64,000 bases of DNA from Actinocatenispora rupis (GCF_016861975.1 NZ_BOMB01000032.1:1-64000), one strand, 5' to 3'. Counted from the stretch's first letter, positions 42,020 through 50,971 are shown. Numbers and translations are program-made. The notes: generated from the sequence alone by a model not told the origin.

Positions 42020-42394
42020 TCAGCGGCGCCGTTCCGCCTCGCTGCGCAGCACGCAGAACTCGTTGCCCTCGGGATCGGCGAGGATCACCCAGCCCGTGCC
42101 GTCCGGGTTGCGATGGTCGGCGACGAAGCTGGCGCCGAGGTCCTGCAACCGCGCCGCCTCCTCGTCCCGCGAGGTGTCCGGGCGCAGGCACAGGTGGAGC
42201 CGGTTCTTGCTCGTCTTCGGCTCGGGCACCTGGTTGAAGTGCAGCATCGGCCCCTCCGCCAGCATCACCTGGATCTCGGGGTCGCCCGGCCGGTCGTCCG
42301 GGTGCAGCGGGCGCCCCGTCACTCCGCTCCAGAACCGGGCCAGCTCGTACGCGTCCGCACAGTCGATCGCCACGTTCTGCAGTACCGACACCAT
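42020..42394 (-). CDS. VOC family (glyoxalase-like) protein
   Basis: A 124-residue VOC protein with NVAIDCADAYELARFWSGVTG at the start, LHFNQVPEPKTSKNRLHLCL in the middle and VILADPEGNEFCVL at the end. This form, with the KNRLHLD-like strand, is a common actinobacterial VOC subfamily of unknown substrate. The ATG at 42394 has GGGAGG upstream. It is a paralogue, though not a close one, of the VOC gene at 41384. Confidence 0.85.
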   Translation of the reverse strand: MVSVLQNVAIDCADAYELARFWSGVTGRPLHPDDRPGDPEIQVMLAEGPMLHFNQVPEPKTSKNRLHLCLRPDTSRDEEAARLQDLGASFVADHRNPDGTGWVILADPEGNEFCVLRSEAERRR

Positions 42395-42620
42395 CCCGCG
42401 CGCCTCCCTGATCGCCACACGAAGGTCACCACCGTACACGAAACGGCGGTGACATCGCGGCACGCGATGGTCTCGGCGGGGCTGCGAGGCGGGACGAACC
42501 GTTCCCCGCGGTGCACACGGGCGGCTGACACGAAATCTCCGGGTCGGATGCGACGCCCGGACGGCGGGGCCACAACGGCACCGCGCCGACGACGACTTCC
42601 GCCGCGGCTGGCCGATAGGT

Positions 42621-42638
42621 AGATCATTGATATATAGT
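42621..42638 (+). promoter_or_regulatory. AT-rich promoter of the PadR gene, probably leaderless
   Basis: AGATCATTGATATATAGT is a sharply AT-rich island. TATAGT (42633-42638) is a good -10 element placed seven bases before the ATG at 42646, so the transcript would begin at or next to the start codon. The island may also hold the PadR operator. Confidence 0.5.
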
Positions 42639-42645
42639 CCGGGCC

Positions 42646-42972
42646 ATGGCAGCGATGCGGGAGCCGACGTTCCTGATCCTGACCGCGCTCGCGGACGGGC
42701 CCCGGCACGGCTACGGCGTCATCAAGGACGTGTCCGAGCTGTCGGCCGGCCGGATCACCCTGCTGGCCGGCACGCTCTACACCGCACTCGACCGGCTCAC
42801 CGCCGAGGGACTCGTCGAACCCGACCACGAGGAACGCGTCGACGGCCGCCTGCGCCGCTACTACCGGCTCACCGACACCGGCCGCACCGCACTCGCCGAA
42901 CGCGCCGCCGAACTCCAGCGCGCCGCCCGCATCGCCCGTACCCGGCTGCGCGCCAACCCCGGAACGGCCTGA
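42646..42972 (+). CDS. PadR family transcriptional regulator
   Basis: A 108-residue winged-helix regulator of the PadR type: EPTFLILTALADGPRHGYGVI, TLYTALDRLTAEGLVEPDHEE and RLRRYYRLTDTGRTAL are diagnostic. It lacks the long C-terminal helix domain of larger PadR proteins. It is followed 47 bases later by a membrane protein, the usual partner in actinomycetes, and probably represses the pair until a drug-like ligand binds. Confidence 0.92.
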   Translation: MAAMREPTFLILTALADGPRHGYGVIKDVSELSAGRITLLAGTLYTALDRLTAEGLVEPDHEERVDGRLRRYYRLTDTGRTALAERAAELQRAARIARTRLRANPGTA

Positions 42973-43019
42973 CACCACCCGATCCGCACCGCAGACACCG
43001 TACGGAAGGAGACGCGCGC

Positions 43020-44219
43020 ATGCCGGACCGGACGGCACCCGTACTGCTGGCCCGGCGGTACCGACGGCTGCTGTTCTGCTACCCCCGGGCGTACCGGAAG
43101 GCGCGGGGTGACGAGATCGTCGGCACGATGCTCGATGCTGCGCCGCCCGGCCGCGACCGGCCCACGGCGCGGGAGGCGGTGAACCTGGTCGCCAGCGGGT
43201 TGCGGGCCCGGCTGGGCCGACCGGACAGCCGCTGGGTCGTCGCGTTCTCGCTCGTGACCGCGGTGATCGTGGGGCTGTTCGGCTCCGTCGTGGGATACCG
43301 GCTGGCGTGGCAGGCGGCCGCGCGTCCGCTGCCGACGCCCGCCGCGGTGCGGCAGACCGTGGCCCGCATCGCGCCGGGACCGCCGGTGGGCGGCGGGACG
43401 CAGAGCCGCGACGACTACGTGTTCGGCTGGTCCGGCATGCACCGGTCGCTGCCGAACGAAGCGGTCCACGTACTGGTGCCACCGGCCATCGACGACTTCG
43501 ATCTCGACTACACGCCCGGCGGGATCGACATCGAGACGTACCGGCGGGACAACACCGGGCTGGCCGACGCCGCGCGTGCGGCGCGGGCCCGGCTGCGCGC
43601 CGACGGCTGGACGCTCGGCACCCTCGACGTCAGCGACGACGGCTTCGGCGAAGGACCCACCGCCACCTTCAGCGCCCGCCGCGACGGCACCGTACTCACC
43701 GTGTCCATGGACCGCGTCAGGTACGAGACCCTCGACGGGGAGAAGTACTGGACGCCGAGGGCGAACGGCCCGCTGCTGGGCGCACATGTGATGTTCGGAC
43801 GGGAGATGCCCGCCGTCGTCCCGTACGGGCAGGGAGTGGCGGGGGTGCTGGCGGGCGCGTTCGGCTGGCTGGTGTTCGGCTGGTTCAGCCGGCGTACGAC
43901 GGCGCGGACCCCGGGCGAGCGCGCCCGCACCCGGATCGCGTACGGGGCGCTCGTCGTCTCGACGCTGCCCGCGGTGGTCCTGCTCGCCGAGGTCACCTGG
44001 TACACCGTCACCACCGGGACGCCCGACCCGCCCGACCCGGTGTACTGGGGACCGTCGGCGTCCCCGATCGATGCGATCGGCAACTACCGGGCCGTACTGG
44101 ACGTCATCGGCGCCCCCGCCCTGCTGGCCCTGATCGTCTCCGCGCTGCTGCGCCCGCGCCGCGCCCCGGCAGTCGACGCACGCCGGCTTCCGCCGGACCG
44201 TACCGCGGGAAACGCTTGA
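43020..44219 (+). CDS. PadR-associated membrane protein
   Basis: A 399-residue membrane protein. The start (RRYRRLLFCYPRAYRKARGDEIVGTMLD) is typical of proteins encoded after PadR regulators. One helix lies at about 72-95, then an extracytoplasmic domain (about 100-265), then three helices in the last third. GGAAGGAG precedes the ATG. The function of the family is unknown. Co-transcription with the PadR gene is likely. Confidence 0.82.
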   Translation: MPDRTAPVLLARRYRRLLFCYPRAYRKARGDEIVGTMLDAAPPGRDRPTAREAVNLVASGLRARLGRPDSRWVVAFSLVTAVIVGLFGSVVGYRLAWQAAARPLPTPAAVRQTVARIAPGPPVGGGTQSRDDYVFGWSGMHRSLPNEAVHVLVPPAIDDFDLDYTPGGIDIETYRRDNTGLADAARAARARLRADGWTLGTLDVSDDGFGEGPTATFSARRDGTVLTVSMDRVRYETLDGEKYWTPRANGPLLGAHVMFGREMPAVVPYGQGVAGVLAGAFGWLVFGWFSRRTTARTPGERARTRIAYGALVVSTLPAVVLLAEVTWYTVTTGTPDPPDPVYWGPSASPIDAIGNYRAVLDVIGAPALLALIVSALLRPRRAPAVDARRLPPDRTAGNA

Positions 44220-44237
44220 CACGAAAGGGATCGCGGC

Positions 44238-45047
44238 TCAGGCCGAACGGGTTGTCGAGCCGCGGTGGTGGCAGACCTCGACGTGGTCGCAGTCGCCGTT
44301 CATCCAGTCCCGCAGCCCCGACAGGGTACGGCTGATCAGCCGGGACACGTGCATCTGGGAGATCCCGACGCGGTCGGCGATCTCGTGCTGCGTCAGGTTG
44401 TCGAAGAACCGCAGCCGCAGCATCTGCCGTTCCCGTTCCGGCAGCTGGTCCAGCGCCGGGCGCAGCGACACCCACTCCGGTACCAGTTCCACGTGCTGGT
44501 CGGCGTCGCCGAGCAGGTCACCGACCTCGCCCTGCTGGTCCTCGGTACGGGTGGTCGCGTTCAACGACTCCGCCGAGTACGCCTGGTGGGCGAGCACGGC
44601 CTCCTCGACCTCCTTCTCGTCCACATCGAGGCGGTCGGCGAGTTCGGTGACGGTGGGCAGGTGGTCGCGCTGCTGCGCCAACTCGTCCACGGCCGCGCGC
44701 ACCCGGGCGCGCAGGTCCTGGACGGGGCGGGGCACCCGCACATCCCAGCACTGGTCCCGGAAGTACTTCTTGAGCTCGCCGCGGATCGTCGGCGTGGCGT
44801 ACGCGAGGAAGCTGCCGCGGTCCGGATGGAACCCGTCGACCGCCTTGACCAGCCCGACCCGCGCCACCTGGACCAGATCCTCCAGGCTCTCGCCGCGCCC
44901 CGAGTACCGCCGGGCCATTCCGTCGGCCAACGGCAGAAATCCTTCGATCGCCCGCGTACGCAGCCTGGCGCGCCGCGCCGAGCCCTCCGGCAACCTGGCG
45001 CCACGAACGAGGATCCGTTCGTAGCGTCGGACATCCTCCTCACGCAT
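44238..45047 (-). CDS. SigB/SigF-type general-stress sigma factor (copy 1)
   Basis: A 269-residue group 3 sigma factor of the SigB/SigF/SigG type. Region 2 has SLEDLVQVARVGLVKAVDGF and AYATPTIRGELKKYFRDQCW. Region 3 is at about 115-175. Region 4 has LRFFDNLTQHEIADRVGISQ followed by MHVSRLISRTLSGL. GGGGGCAGCA precedes the ATG. A promoter matching its own type lies at 45121-45147. No RsbW-like anti-sigma or anti-anti-sigma gene is nearby. A close paralogue lies at 59392. Both end with an unusual tail, C-DHVEVCH, after region 4. Confidence 0.93.
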   Translation of the reverse strand: MREEDVRRYERILVRGARLPEGSARRARLRTRAIEGFLPLADGMARRYSGRGESLEDLVQVARVGLVKAVDGFHPDRGSFLAYATPTIRGELKKYFRDQCWDVRVPRPVQDLRARVRAAVDELAQQRDHLPTVTELADRLDVDEKEVEEAVLAHQAYSAESLNATTRTEDQQGEVGDLLGDADQHVELVPEWVSLRPALDQLPERERQMLRLRFFDNLTQHEIADRVGISQMHVSRLISRTLSGLRDWMNGDCDHVEVCHHRGSTTRSA

Positions 45048-45120
45048 TGCTGCCCCCTCACAGAAACGAGCCAGCGCGACGGCGCACCATCGCGCGCCTC
45101 GAATGCCTCCCATTCGCGCC

Positions 45121-45147
45121 CTACCCCGGCCTACCGGCGGCTCAAAC
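45121..45147 (-). promoter_or_regulatory. SigB/SigF-type promoter of sigma gene copy 1
   Basis: On the minus strand: GTTT (complement of 45144-45147), 17-base spacer, GGGTAG (complement of 45121-45126). About 74 bases upstream of the sigma ATG, implying self-activation. Confidence 0.55.
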
Positions 45148-45253
45148 AACAACCACGAACCGTGACGCCGCCCCGCGTACCAGGCCCGCCGATCATGGAC
45201 GCTCCGCATCGATCGGCGTCGCACCCCGCCGCCGTACGGTGTCCGGACAGCCG

Positions 45254-45278
45254 GTTTCGTCGTCACCCGTCCGGGTAG
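45254..45278 (+). promoter_or_regulatory. SigB/SigF-type promoter upstream of the GAF-ANTAR pair
   Basis: GTTT (45254-45257), 15-base spacer, GGGTAG (45273-45278). The rest of the 394-base gap between sigma gene and regulator (45048-45441) holds no gene that I can see. Confidence 0.6.
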
Positions 45279-45441
45279 CCACCAGCCGCGGCCACGTCGA
45301 CCGGGGCAGCTGCCGGCGCGGTACACGCGGCGCGGGACCGGGCGGACGGCCACGAACAACGGATATCGCCCCGAGACGTTCACCGGTACCGCGAGCTGAT
45401 AACAAGGAACCAGGCATGCTGGGCACGGGGCGAGGTGTGAC

Positions 45442-46149
45442 ATGAGCGGCGAGCGGCGGGTTCGGCTGCGCCGCGTGGTCGCCGCGCTCCTGGACGCGCG
45501 CGGCGGCACCGGCCGCGCCACCGCGGTGTGCGACGCCTGCGTCTCGGTACTGTCCGGGACGGACGCGGCGGCCGTGTCGCTGCGGACCCCGTCGGGCGCC
45601 GAGACGGTGCTCGGCGCGAGCGACGACTGGGCCGTCAGCCTCGAAGAGATGCAGTACACGGTCGGCGAAGGTCCGGGCCTGGCCGCGCACGAGTCGGGCC
45701 GGCCCGTCCTCGTCGACGATCTGGGTGGCGAAGCGACGCGCTGGCCGGCGTTCGTCGACGCCGCGCAGGCCGCCGGCGTGCGATCGGTCGCCACGTTCCC
45801 GCTCCGCATGGGCGGCATCCGGTTGGGCGTGCTGGACCTGTACGGCAGGCACAGCGGTGTGCCGACCGGCGACGCCGTGGCCGACGCCGTCGTACTGGCC
45901 GAGCTGGCGTTGTCGGCGGTGCTCGACCACGTCTCCCGCGCCGAGGGACGCGGTGAGGACTGGATCGCCGCGGCGAACTCCTACAAGGAGGTCAACATCG
46001 CCACGGGCATCATCGCCGGCCGGCTCGGGATCTCGCTGACGGACGCGTTCGCCCGGCTCCGCGCGTACGCCTTCGCGCAGGAGCGGACACTCCGCGCGGT
46101 GGCCGCCGACGTGGTCGCACGGCGCACGGACCTGGAGGAGAGCGGATGA
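45442..46149 (+). CDS. GAF-ANTAR domain regulator
   Basis: A 235-residue regulator. A GAF domain (about 20-165; SDDWAVSLEEMQYTVGEGPGL, then SVATFPLRMGGIRLGVLDLY) precedes an ANTAR RNA-binding domain (about 170-228; NIATGIIAGRLGISLTDAFARLRAYA). ANTAR proteins bind paired hairpins in mRNA to prevent termination. It lies downstream of a SigF-type promoter. Its TGA overlaps the ATG of a second GAF-ANTAR gene (ATGA). Confidence 0.9.
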   Translation: MSGERRVRLRRVVAALLDARGGTGRATAVCDACVSVLSGTDAAAVSLRTPSGAETVLGASDDWAVSLEEMQYTVGEGPGLAAHESGRPVLVDDLGGEATRWPAFVDAAQAAGVRSVATFPLRMGGIRLGVLDLYGRHSGVPTGDAVADAVVLAELALSAVLDHVSRAEGRGEDWIAAANSYKEVNIATGIIAGRLGISLTDAFARLRAYAFAQERTLRAVAADVVARRTDLEESG

Positions 46150-46925
46150 GCGACGGTCCACAGCCCCCGGGCGACGCTTATGCTGATGCGGTGGATGACC
46201 AGCGAAACACCATGGTCGCGGTCTTCGCGGCGGTCACCGCACACCTCGTGGACGAGTACGACGCGGGCGCCGTCCTCGATCTGATCGCCGAGGGCTCCGC
46301 CGAGGTGCTCCAGGCCGACGCCGGGATACTCCTGCGCGACGCGGGCGGCGATCTACGGGTCGCGGCGGCGTCGAACGAGTCCGCCCGGCTGGCCGAGATG
46401 CTCCAGTCCCACACCGACGAGGGCCCCTGCGTCGACACGATCTCGACCGGCGATCTCGTGCGCGTCGCGGACCTGCGCGGCGCGGAACGCCGGTGGCCAC
46501 TGTTCACCACGGCGACCCTCCGCGTCGGCTACGCCTCCGTGTACTCGGTGCCGGTGCACGTCGAGGACGAGACGATCGGCGGCCTCAACCTGTTCTGCCG
46601 TACCTCGACGGTGCTGGGCGACGAACAGATCCGGTTCGCCCGCGTACTGGCCGACCTGGCCGCGCTGGCGCTCACCCAGCCGTCCCTGAGGCACCGCCGG
46701 GAGCAGCTGGCGGAACGTACCCTGGCCACTCTCAACGACCGGGTGGAGATCGACCACGCCGTGGGCCTGCTCGCCGGAGCCACCGACCTCGACGCCGCAC
46801 AAGCCGCCACAGTCCTGTTCGACTACGCCCGCCGGGTACGCCTGCGCCCGGTGGACGTGGCGCGCGCCCTGGTGGGCGGTTCGCTGCCGCCGCGCGACGT
46901 GGCGGTCGGGCACCTCGCCACCTGA
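46146..46925 (+). CDS. GAF-ANTAR domain regulator
   Basis: A 259-residue regulator, coupled to the preceding gene. The GAF domain covers about 35-185 (LLRDAGGDLRVAAASNES, HTDEGPCVDTISTG, YSVPVHVEDETIGGLNLF). The ANTAR domain is at about 192-250 (RVEIDHAVGLLAGATDLD, then DYARRVRLRPVDVARAL). Two adjacent, unlike GAF-ANTAR proteins could work as a heterodimer, or sense different ligands. Both lie upstream of an F420-type oxidoreductase and a gvpL-like gene. Confidence 0.9.
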   Translation: MSDGPQPPGDAYADAVDDQRNTMVAVFAAVTAHLVDEYDAGAVLDLIAEGSAEVLQADAGILLRDAGGDLRVAAASNESARLAEMLQSHTDEGPCVDTISTGDLVRVADLRGAERRWPLFTTATLRVGYASVYSVPVHVEDETIGGLNLFCRTSTVLGDEQIRFARVLADLAALALTQPSLRHRREQLAERTLATLNDRVEIDHAVGLLAGATDLDAAQAATVLFDYARRVRLRPVDVARALVGGSLPPRDVAVGHLAT

Positions 46926-46960
46926 CGACACATCCCGCCCGGCACGGCGCGCCCGCACTC

Positions 46961-47034
46961 CCCAGCACTGCATGCGTTCCCGGCGCTGCGCTCCCGGCAC
47001 CGCATTCCCCGGCACCGCATCCCCGACACCGCGG
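46961..47034. repeat. Imperfect 14-bp tandem repeats
   Basis: Four 14-base units of the type CCCGGCACCGCATT (46979-47034), with an 18-base divergent first copy (46961-46978). They occupy the gap between the second ANTAR gene and the oxidoreductase. Nothing else is evident in 46926-47220. Confidence 0.55.
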
Positions 47035-47220
47035 CACACCGTGCGCAGGGATCGGCAGCCCACGGGTCCGGGCCGATCGTCGTACCCGAGCGGGTCGCGG
47101 ACATCGTGGGCGGGCGGGGCGGCCCGGCGTGTTCCGGGCATTCGGCGCTGTGCCGACCGGCCGGCAAGGCATAGCCGGGCCCAGCGCGGGTAGGCGACAG
47201 CCGAGAGGCAAGGGGGAGGC

Positions 47221-48174
47221 ATGGCTGTCGGATACTTCCTGTCGTGCGAGGAGCACCGCCCTGCCGAGCTGGTGGAACAGGCACGGATGGCCCAGCAGGC
47301 CGGTTTCGAGAAGCTGTGGATCTCGGACCACTTCCACCCGTGGGTCGACGCGCAGGGCGAATCGCCGTTCGTGTGGACCGTGATCGGGGCGATCGCGTCG
47401 GTGTGCTCGCTGCCGATCGGTACGGCCGTGACATGCCCGACGGTACGGCTGCATCCGGCGGTGGTGGCGCACGCCGCGGCGACCACGGCGGCGTTGACCG
47501 ACGGCCGGTTCACCCTCGGCGTGGGCAGCGGCGAGGCTCTCAACGAGCACGTACTCGGTGGGCCGTGGCCGTCGCTGGGCGAGCGGCTGGAGTGGCTGGA
47601 CGAGGCGATCGAGCTGATACGCGAACTGTGGACCGGCCGCCTGGTCAACCACCGCGGCCGGCACTACACCGTGGTCAACGCGCGGCTCTACACGCTGCCC
47701 GAGCAACCACCCCCGGTGTACGTGTCCGCGTTCGGCCGGCACGCGGCGCGGTTCGCCGGCCAACGCGGCGACGGCCTGATCACGATGCTGCCGGACCGGT
47801 CCATCGTCGAGGAGTACCGGTCGTCCGGCGGTGCCGGCAAGCCGACGCAGATCGGCTACAAGGTGTGCCACGGCCCGGACGAGGCCGCGGCCCGCAGACT
47901 CGCCCACCGACTGTGGGCGTCCGAACAGGTGCCCGGCGAGCTGGCCCAGACCCTGCCGCAGCCGCGCCACTTCGAGCAGGCGTCGGCCCTGGTGACCGAG
48001 GAGATGGTGGCCGACTCCGTGCCGTGCGGCCCCGACGTCGACCGGCACGTCGGCCGCCTGCGCGAGTACCTCGACCTGGGGTACGACGACGTGTACGTCA
48101 ACCAGATCGGCCCGGACCAGGAGGCGTTCTTCGCCTGCTACGCCGACGACGTACTGCCGAAGGTGCGCGGTTGA
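47221..48174 (+). CDS. F420-dependent LLM oxidoreductase (glucose-6-phosphate dehydrogenase-like group)
   Basis: A 317-residue LLM protein of the G6PD-related F420 group. It begins GYFLSCEEHRPAELVEQA and has WISDHFHPW, VTCPTVRLHPAVVAHA, GVGSGEALNEHVLG and a C-terminal ADSVPCGPDVDRHVGRLREY then NQIGPDQEAFF. AAGGGGGAGG precedes the ATG. Such enzymes reduce or oxidise substrates with deazaflavin F420 in the cytoplasm. It is followed 50 bases later by a gvpL-like gene. A decayed copy of the same C-terminus lies at 63.6 kb. Confidence 0.9.
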   Translation: MAVGYFLSCEEHRPAELVEQARMAQQAGFEKLWISDHFHPWVDAQGESPFVWTVIGAIASVCSLPIGTAVTCPTVRLHPAVVAHAAATTAALTDGRFTLGVGSGEALNEHVLGGPWPSLGERLEWLDEAIELIRELWTGRLVNHRGRHYTVVNARLYTLPEQPPPVYVSAFGRHAARFAGQRGDGLITMLPDRSIVEEYRSSGGAGKPTQIGYKVCHGPDEAAARRLAHRLWASEQVPGELAQTLPQPRHFEQASALVTEEMVADSVPCGPDVDRHVGRLREYLDLGYDDVYVNQIGPDQEAFFACYADDVLPKVRG

Positions 48175-48224
48175 GACGGACGGACACGACTGTACGCGGA
48201 GGTGGAACGCGAGGAGGTCGCATC

Positions 48225-48956
48225 ATGACCGCGGTCTGGGTGTACGCCGTCACCGAGGCACGTACCCCGCCGACGGAGCGGGGCGTGCACGGCGAACCTT
48301 TGCGCACCGTACGGTGCGGCGATCTGACCGCCGTGGTCGGCACCGTACCCGACACCGAGTACGGGCCGGAACCGTTGCGGCGCAACCTGATCGACGCGCT
48401 CTGGCTGGAACAGGTGGCGCGGGCGCACCACCGGGTGGTGACCGCGGCCGCGCGCGACGGGCCGGTCGTGCCCCAGCACCTGGCCACCGTGTACGCCGAC
48501 GACGCGGGCGTCACCGCGCTCCTCCGGAACCATCCCGCCGAACTGCACGCGATCCTGGACCGGCTGACCGGCCGCGCCGAGTGGGGCGTCAAGGCGTACG
48601 CGCCGTCCGTCGTACCGGAGGAGACGACGGAGCAGCCGTCCGGAGTCGCCGACCTGGCACGGGAACGCGCCCGCCGTACGGCCGTGGCCGAGTTCCGGCG
48701 CGTCGGGGCCGCGGTGGCAGAACGCGTCGACGCGTGGCTGGCGCCGCTCGCCGTGGCGCGCTGCCGGCACGAGGACGGCGACCCGTGGGAGGCAGACGCC
48801 CCCGACCCGCCCGTACTCAACGCCTCGTACCTGGTGGACGACGCCCGCCGGGGCGAGTTCGCCGACCGGGTGGGGGCGGTCGCCCGGACGGACCGCGTCG
48901 AACTGTCCGGCCCGTGGCCCCCGTACTCGTTCGCGGAGCTGCCCAAGCACGAGTGA
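48225..48956 (+). CDS. GvpL/GvpF family protein (extra copy)
   Basis: A 243-residue GvpF/GvpL protein (WVYAVTEA at the start, RAEWGVKAYAP mid-protein, LNASYLVDDARRGEF and SGPWPPYSFAELP at the end). GvpF/L proteins are minor gas-vesicle components or assembly chaperones. GAGGAGGT precedes the ATG. It is the same length as, and clearly similar to, the copy at 54346 in the main cluster (shared RAHH, GPVVP, EWGVKAYAP and GPWPPYSFA blocks), so it is a duplicate that left, or was left outside, the cluster. Confidence 0.92.
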   Translation: MTAVWVYAVTEARTPPTERGVHGEPLRTVRCGDLTAVVGTVPDTEYGPEPLRRNLIDALWLEQVARAHHRVVTAAARDGPVVPQHLATVYADDAGVTALLRNHPAELHAILDRLTGRAEWGVKAYAPSVVPEETTEQPSGVADLARERARRTAVAEFRRVGAAVAERVDAWLAPLAVARCRHEDGDPWEADAPDPPVLNASYLVDDARRGEFADRVGAVARTDRVELSGPWPPYSFAELPKHE

Positions 48957-48964
48957 GCCGCCCG

Positions 48965-48998
48965 GCCGCCGCACGGACCAGCGCGTCCGTGCGGCGGC
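48965..48998. terminator. Strong bidirectional hairpin terminator
   Basis: Perfect 14-base arms (GCCGCCGCACGGAC and its complement) around a 6-base loop, between the convergent gvpL-like gene (48956) and EamA transporter (49011). Confidence 0.8.
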
Positions 48999-49010
48999 AT
49001 GTCGCCCGTG

Positions 49011-49856
49011 TCAGGACACGGTGAGCAGGACGACGGCGGCGGCTGCGGCGAGCAGGCCGGCCCGTTGCCAGCGGGTGAGCCGTTCCCGCAGCACCGTGAC
49101 GCCCAGCAGCACCGGGATCACCGGGTACAGCGAGGACAGCACGACGGCGACGACCACGAGCTGCTGCCGGGTCGCCAGCTGGTAGCAGGTCAGCGCCGCC
49201 GCGGCCAGCACGCCGCTGCCGGCCGCGCCGGCGAGTACCCGGAAACGGTGCTGTGGCGGCGATCCGGCCGACGCCGAGCGCAGCGCCACGGGCAGTACGG
49301 TCAGCGTGGCGGTCACCCGGCCGGCGACCAGCGGCCACCACCCCGCGCCGGCGGCCGCCAACGCGAGCGGGAAGTACTGCACGGCGATGCCGACGCTGGC
49401 GCCCAGGCCGTCCATCGCGCCGGCGACGGCGTTCGGCCCGGCGCGGCCACCGGTGCGCGACACCAGCCACAGCGCCGGTACCGCGGCGGCCACACCCACC
49501 CAGGCCAACCGCGACGGCTGTTCACCGAGCAGCAGCACCCCGGCCAGTACCGGCAGGGCCGTGCCACCGACGGCGCTGACCGGTACCACCACGCTCATCG
49601 CGCCGTGCGCCATCCCGCGGTACAGCAGGACCATGCCGACGCCCGTACCGACGCCGGACAGTGCGCCCCAGCCGAGCGCCGTCGACGACACAGCCGGGGC
49701 CGGCACGAACGGCGCCACCGCCAGCATCACGGCGAGGCCGCCGAGCTGGCCGACCAGCGCCACCCGCCCGAACGACCACCGCCGCGACAGCAGGCCGCCG
49801 GCGACGTCCGCCAGGCCGTAGCAGACCGCCGACGCCAGCGCCAACATCACACCCAT
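49011..49856 (-). CDS. EamA/DMT family transporter
   Basis: A 281-residue membrane protein with about ten helices arranged as two five-helix EamA repeats: ASAVCYGLADVAGGLLSRR in the first, and SSLYPVIPVLLGVTVLRERL in the second, with the family's E-R-L end. It is likely to export a metabolite, but the substrate is unknown. It stands between the extra gvpL gene and gvpZ without an obvious link to gas vesicles. Confidence 0.88.
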   Translation of the reverse strand: MGVMLALASAVCYGLADVAGGLLSRRWSFGRVALVGQLGGLAVMLAVAPFVPAPAVSSTALGWGALSGVGTGVGMVLLYRGMAHGAMSVVVPVSAVGGTALPVLAGVLLLGEQPSRLAWVGVAAAVPALWLVSRTGGRAGPNAVAGAMDGLGASVGIAVQYFPLALAAAGAGWWPLVAGRVTATLTVLPVALRSASAGSPPQHRFRVLAGAAGSGVLAAAALTCYQLATRQQLVVVAVVLSSLYPVIPVLLGVTVLRERLTRWQRAGLLAAAAAVVLLTVS

Positions 49857-49951
49857 GCCGACCGGCTACCCGCGGGCCGGCGGAGTGATGCACGGGGCCG
49901 AGGACGACGCCCGATTCCCGCCAGTCCCCGGCCGCGCAACGGTCGCGCCGC

Positions 49952-50971
49952 TCAGGCGCGGCGCGCGTCCTCCTCGTCCTCCTCGTCGTCGTAGTAGTCC
50001 GACGGCTCGTCGTCCCGGTCCTCGTCACGTTCGTCGTCGTCCCGGTCGTCCTCGTCCTCGTCGTCCTCGTCGGCGTAGTCGTCGTAGTCGTCGCGCTCGT
50101 CGCGGTCGTCGTCGTCCCGGTCGTCGTCCTGGTCGCTCGCGTCGACGACCTCGCCGTCGTGCACCTCGCCGCGCCAGCCGCCCTCGCCGGCGTCCGGGTT
50201 GGTCATCACGTGCCGGCGGAACAGCTTCAGGTCCAGCCGAGCCCGCCGGCCCTGCGCCCGCCACAGGTTCGCGGTCTTCTCGAAGAAGCCACCCGGGAAG
50301 TACTCCAGGACGAGCAGGACGCGGGTGAGCCGGTCGTCGAGCCGGTGGAACGACACGACACCGTTGACGACACCCTTGGGGCCCTCGGACGACCAGGAGA
50401 TGTGCTGGTCCGGTACCTGCTCGTCGATCGTCGCGGTCCAGTTGCGCGCCGACCAGGCCACCTTCGCCTTCCAGTCGGTGGTCACCTCGTCCTTCTGGTT
50501 GACCGACTGCGCGCCCTTCGACCAGCTCGGGAAATCCTCCAGCTTCGTCCACTCGTTGTACGCGACGTCGATCGGGACGCCCACGTCCACGTCCTCGATG
50601 ATCGTCATGGCCTTGCTGCCGCCGCGTTTGCCGCCGCTGCCGGGCAGTGCGCCCTTCACCGCGTCGCCGACCTTCTTGGCGCCGGCCTTGAGTACGGACT
50701 TGCCCGGGCCCGAGCCGGACGCCAGCTCCCCCACCGTACGGCCGAGCAGGCTGGACGGTTCGGCATCGCCCGTCGCCACGTCGGTCAGTCGCTGCGTGGT
50801 GCTGCTGACCTTCTCCCCCAGCGCGCGCATGGCGCGCTCGCCCTGCGCCGTCAGGTACCGCTCCAGCTCCTCGACGAGTCGCTGCGTCGCGGGGTTGCGG
50901 GCGGCGGCGTCGCGGGCGCTCCCGATCATCGTCTGCAGCGTGCCACCGCTGCGGGTGTCTGCTGCGGCCAT
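49952..50971 (-). CDS. gvpZ: Gas-vesicle-associated SRPBCC protein with acidic tail
   Basis: A 339-residue protein. A helical N-terminal part (about 1-105) leads to an SRPBCC/cyclase-like domain (about 120-255; IIEDVDVGVPIDVAYNEWTK, FPSWSKGAQSVNQ, SFHRLDDRLTRVLLVLEYFP). A tail of about 65 residues is made almost only of Asp, Glu, Arg and Tyr. This SRPBCC form is encoded in streptomycete gvp clusters as gvpZ; I assign the name by that analogy. It follows gvpY on the same strand. The tail is probably disordered and could bind cations or vesicle proteins. Confidence 0.8.
   Translation of the reverse strand: MAAADTRSGGTLQTMIGSARDAAARNPATQRLVEELERYLTAQGERAMRALGEKVSSTTQRLTDVATGDAEPSSLLGRTVGELASGSGPGKSVLKAGAKKVGDAVKGALPGSGGKRGGSKAMTIIEDVDVGVPIDVAYNEWTKLEDFPSWSKGAQSVNQKDEVTTDWKAKVAWSARNWTATIDEQVPDQHISWSSEGPKGVVNGVVSFHRLDDRLTRVLLVLEYFPGGFFEKTANLWRAQGRRARLDLKLFRRHVMTNPDAGEGGWRGEVHDGEVVDASDQDDDRDDDDRDERDDYDDYADEDDEDEDDRDDDERDEDRDDEPSDYYDDEEDEEDARRA

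Noticed and set aside
47169-47193. GGGTAG upstream of the F420 oxidoreductase as a SigF-type promoter
   Set aside because: The GTTT element is missing at the proper distance (the bases there are GCAT), so it was not counted with the other five.
49976-50150. Repetitive CGTCGTC tract that could look like a short-repeat array or CRISPR
   Set aside because: It encodes the Asp/Glu-rich tail of GvpZ; there are no conserved repeat-spacer units.
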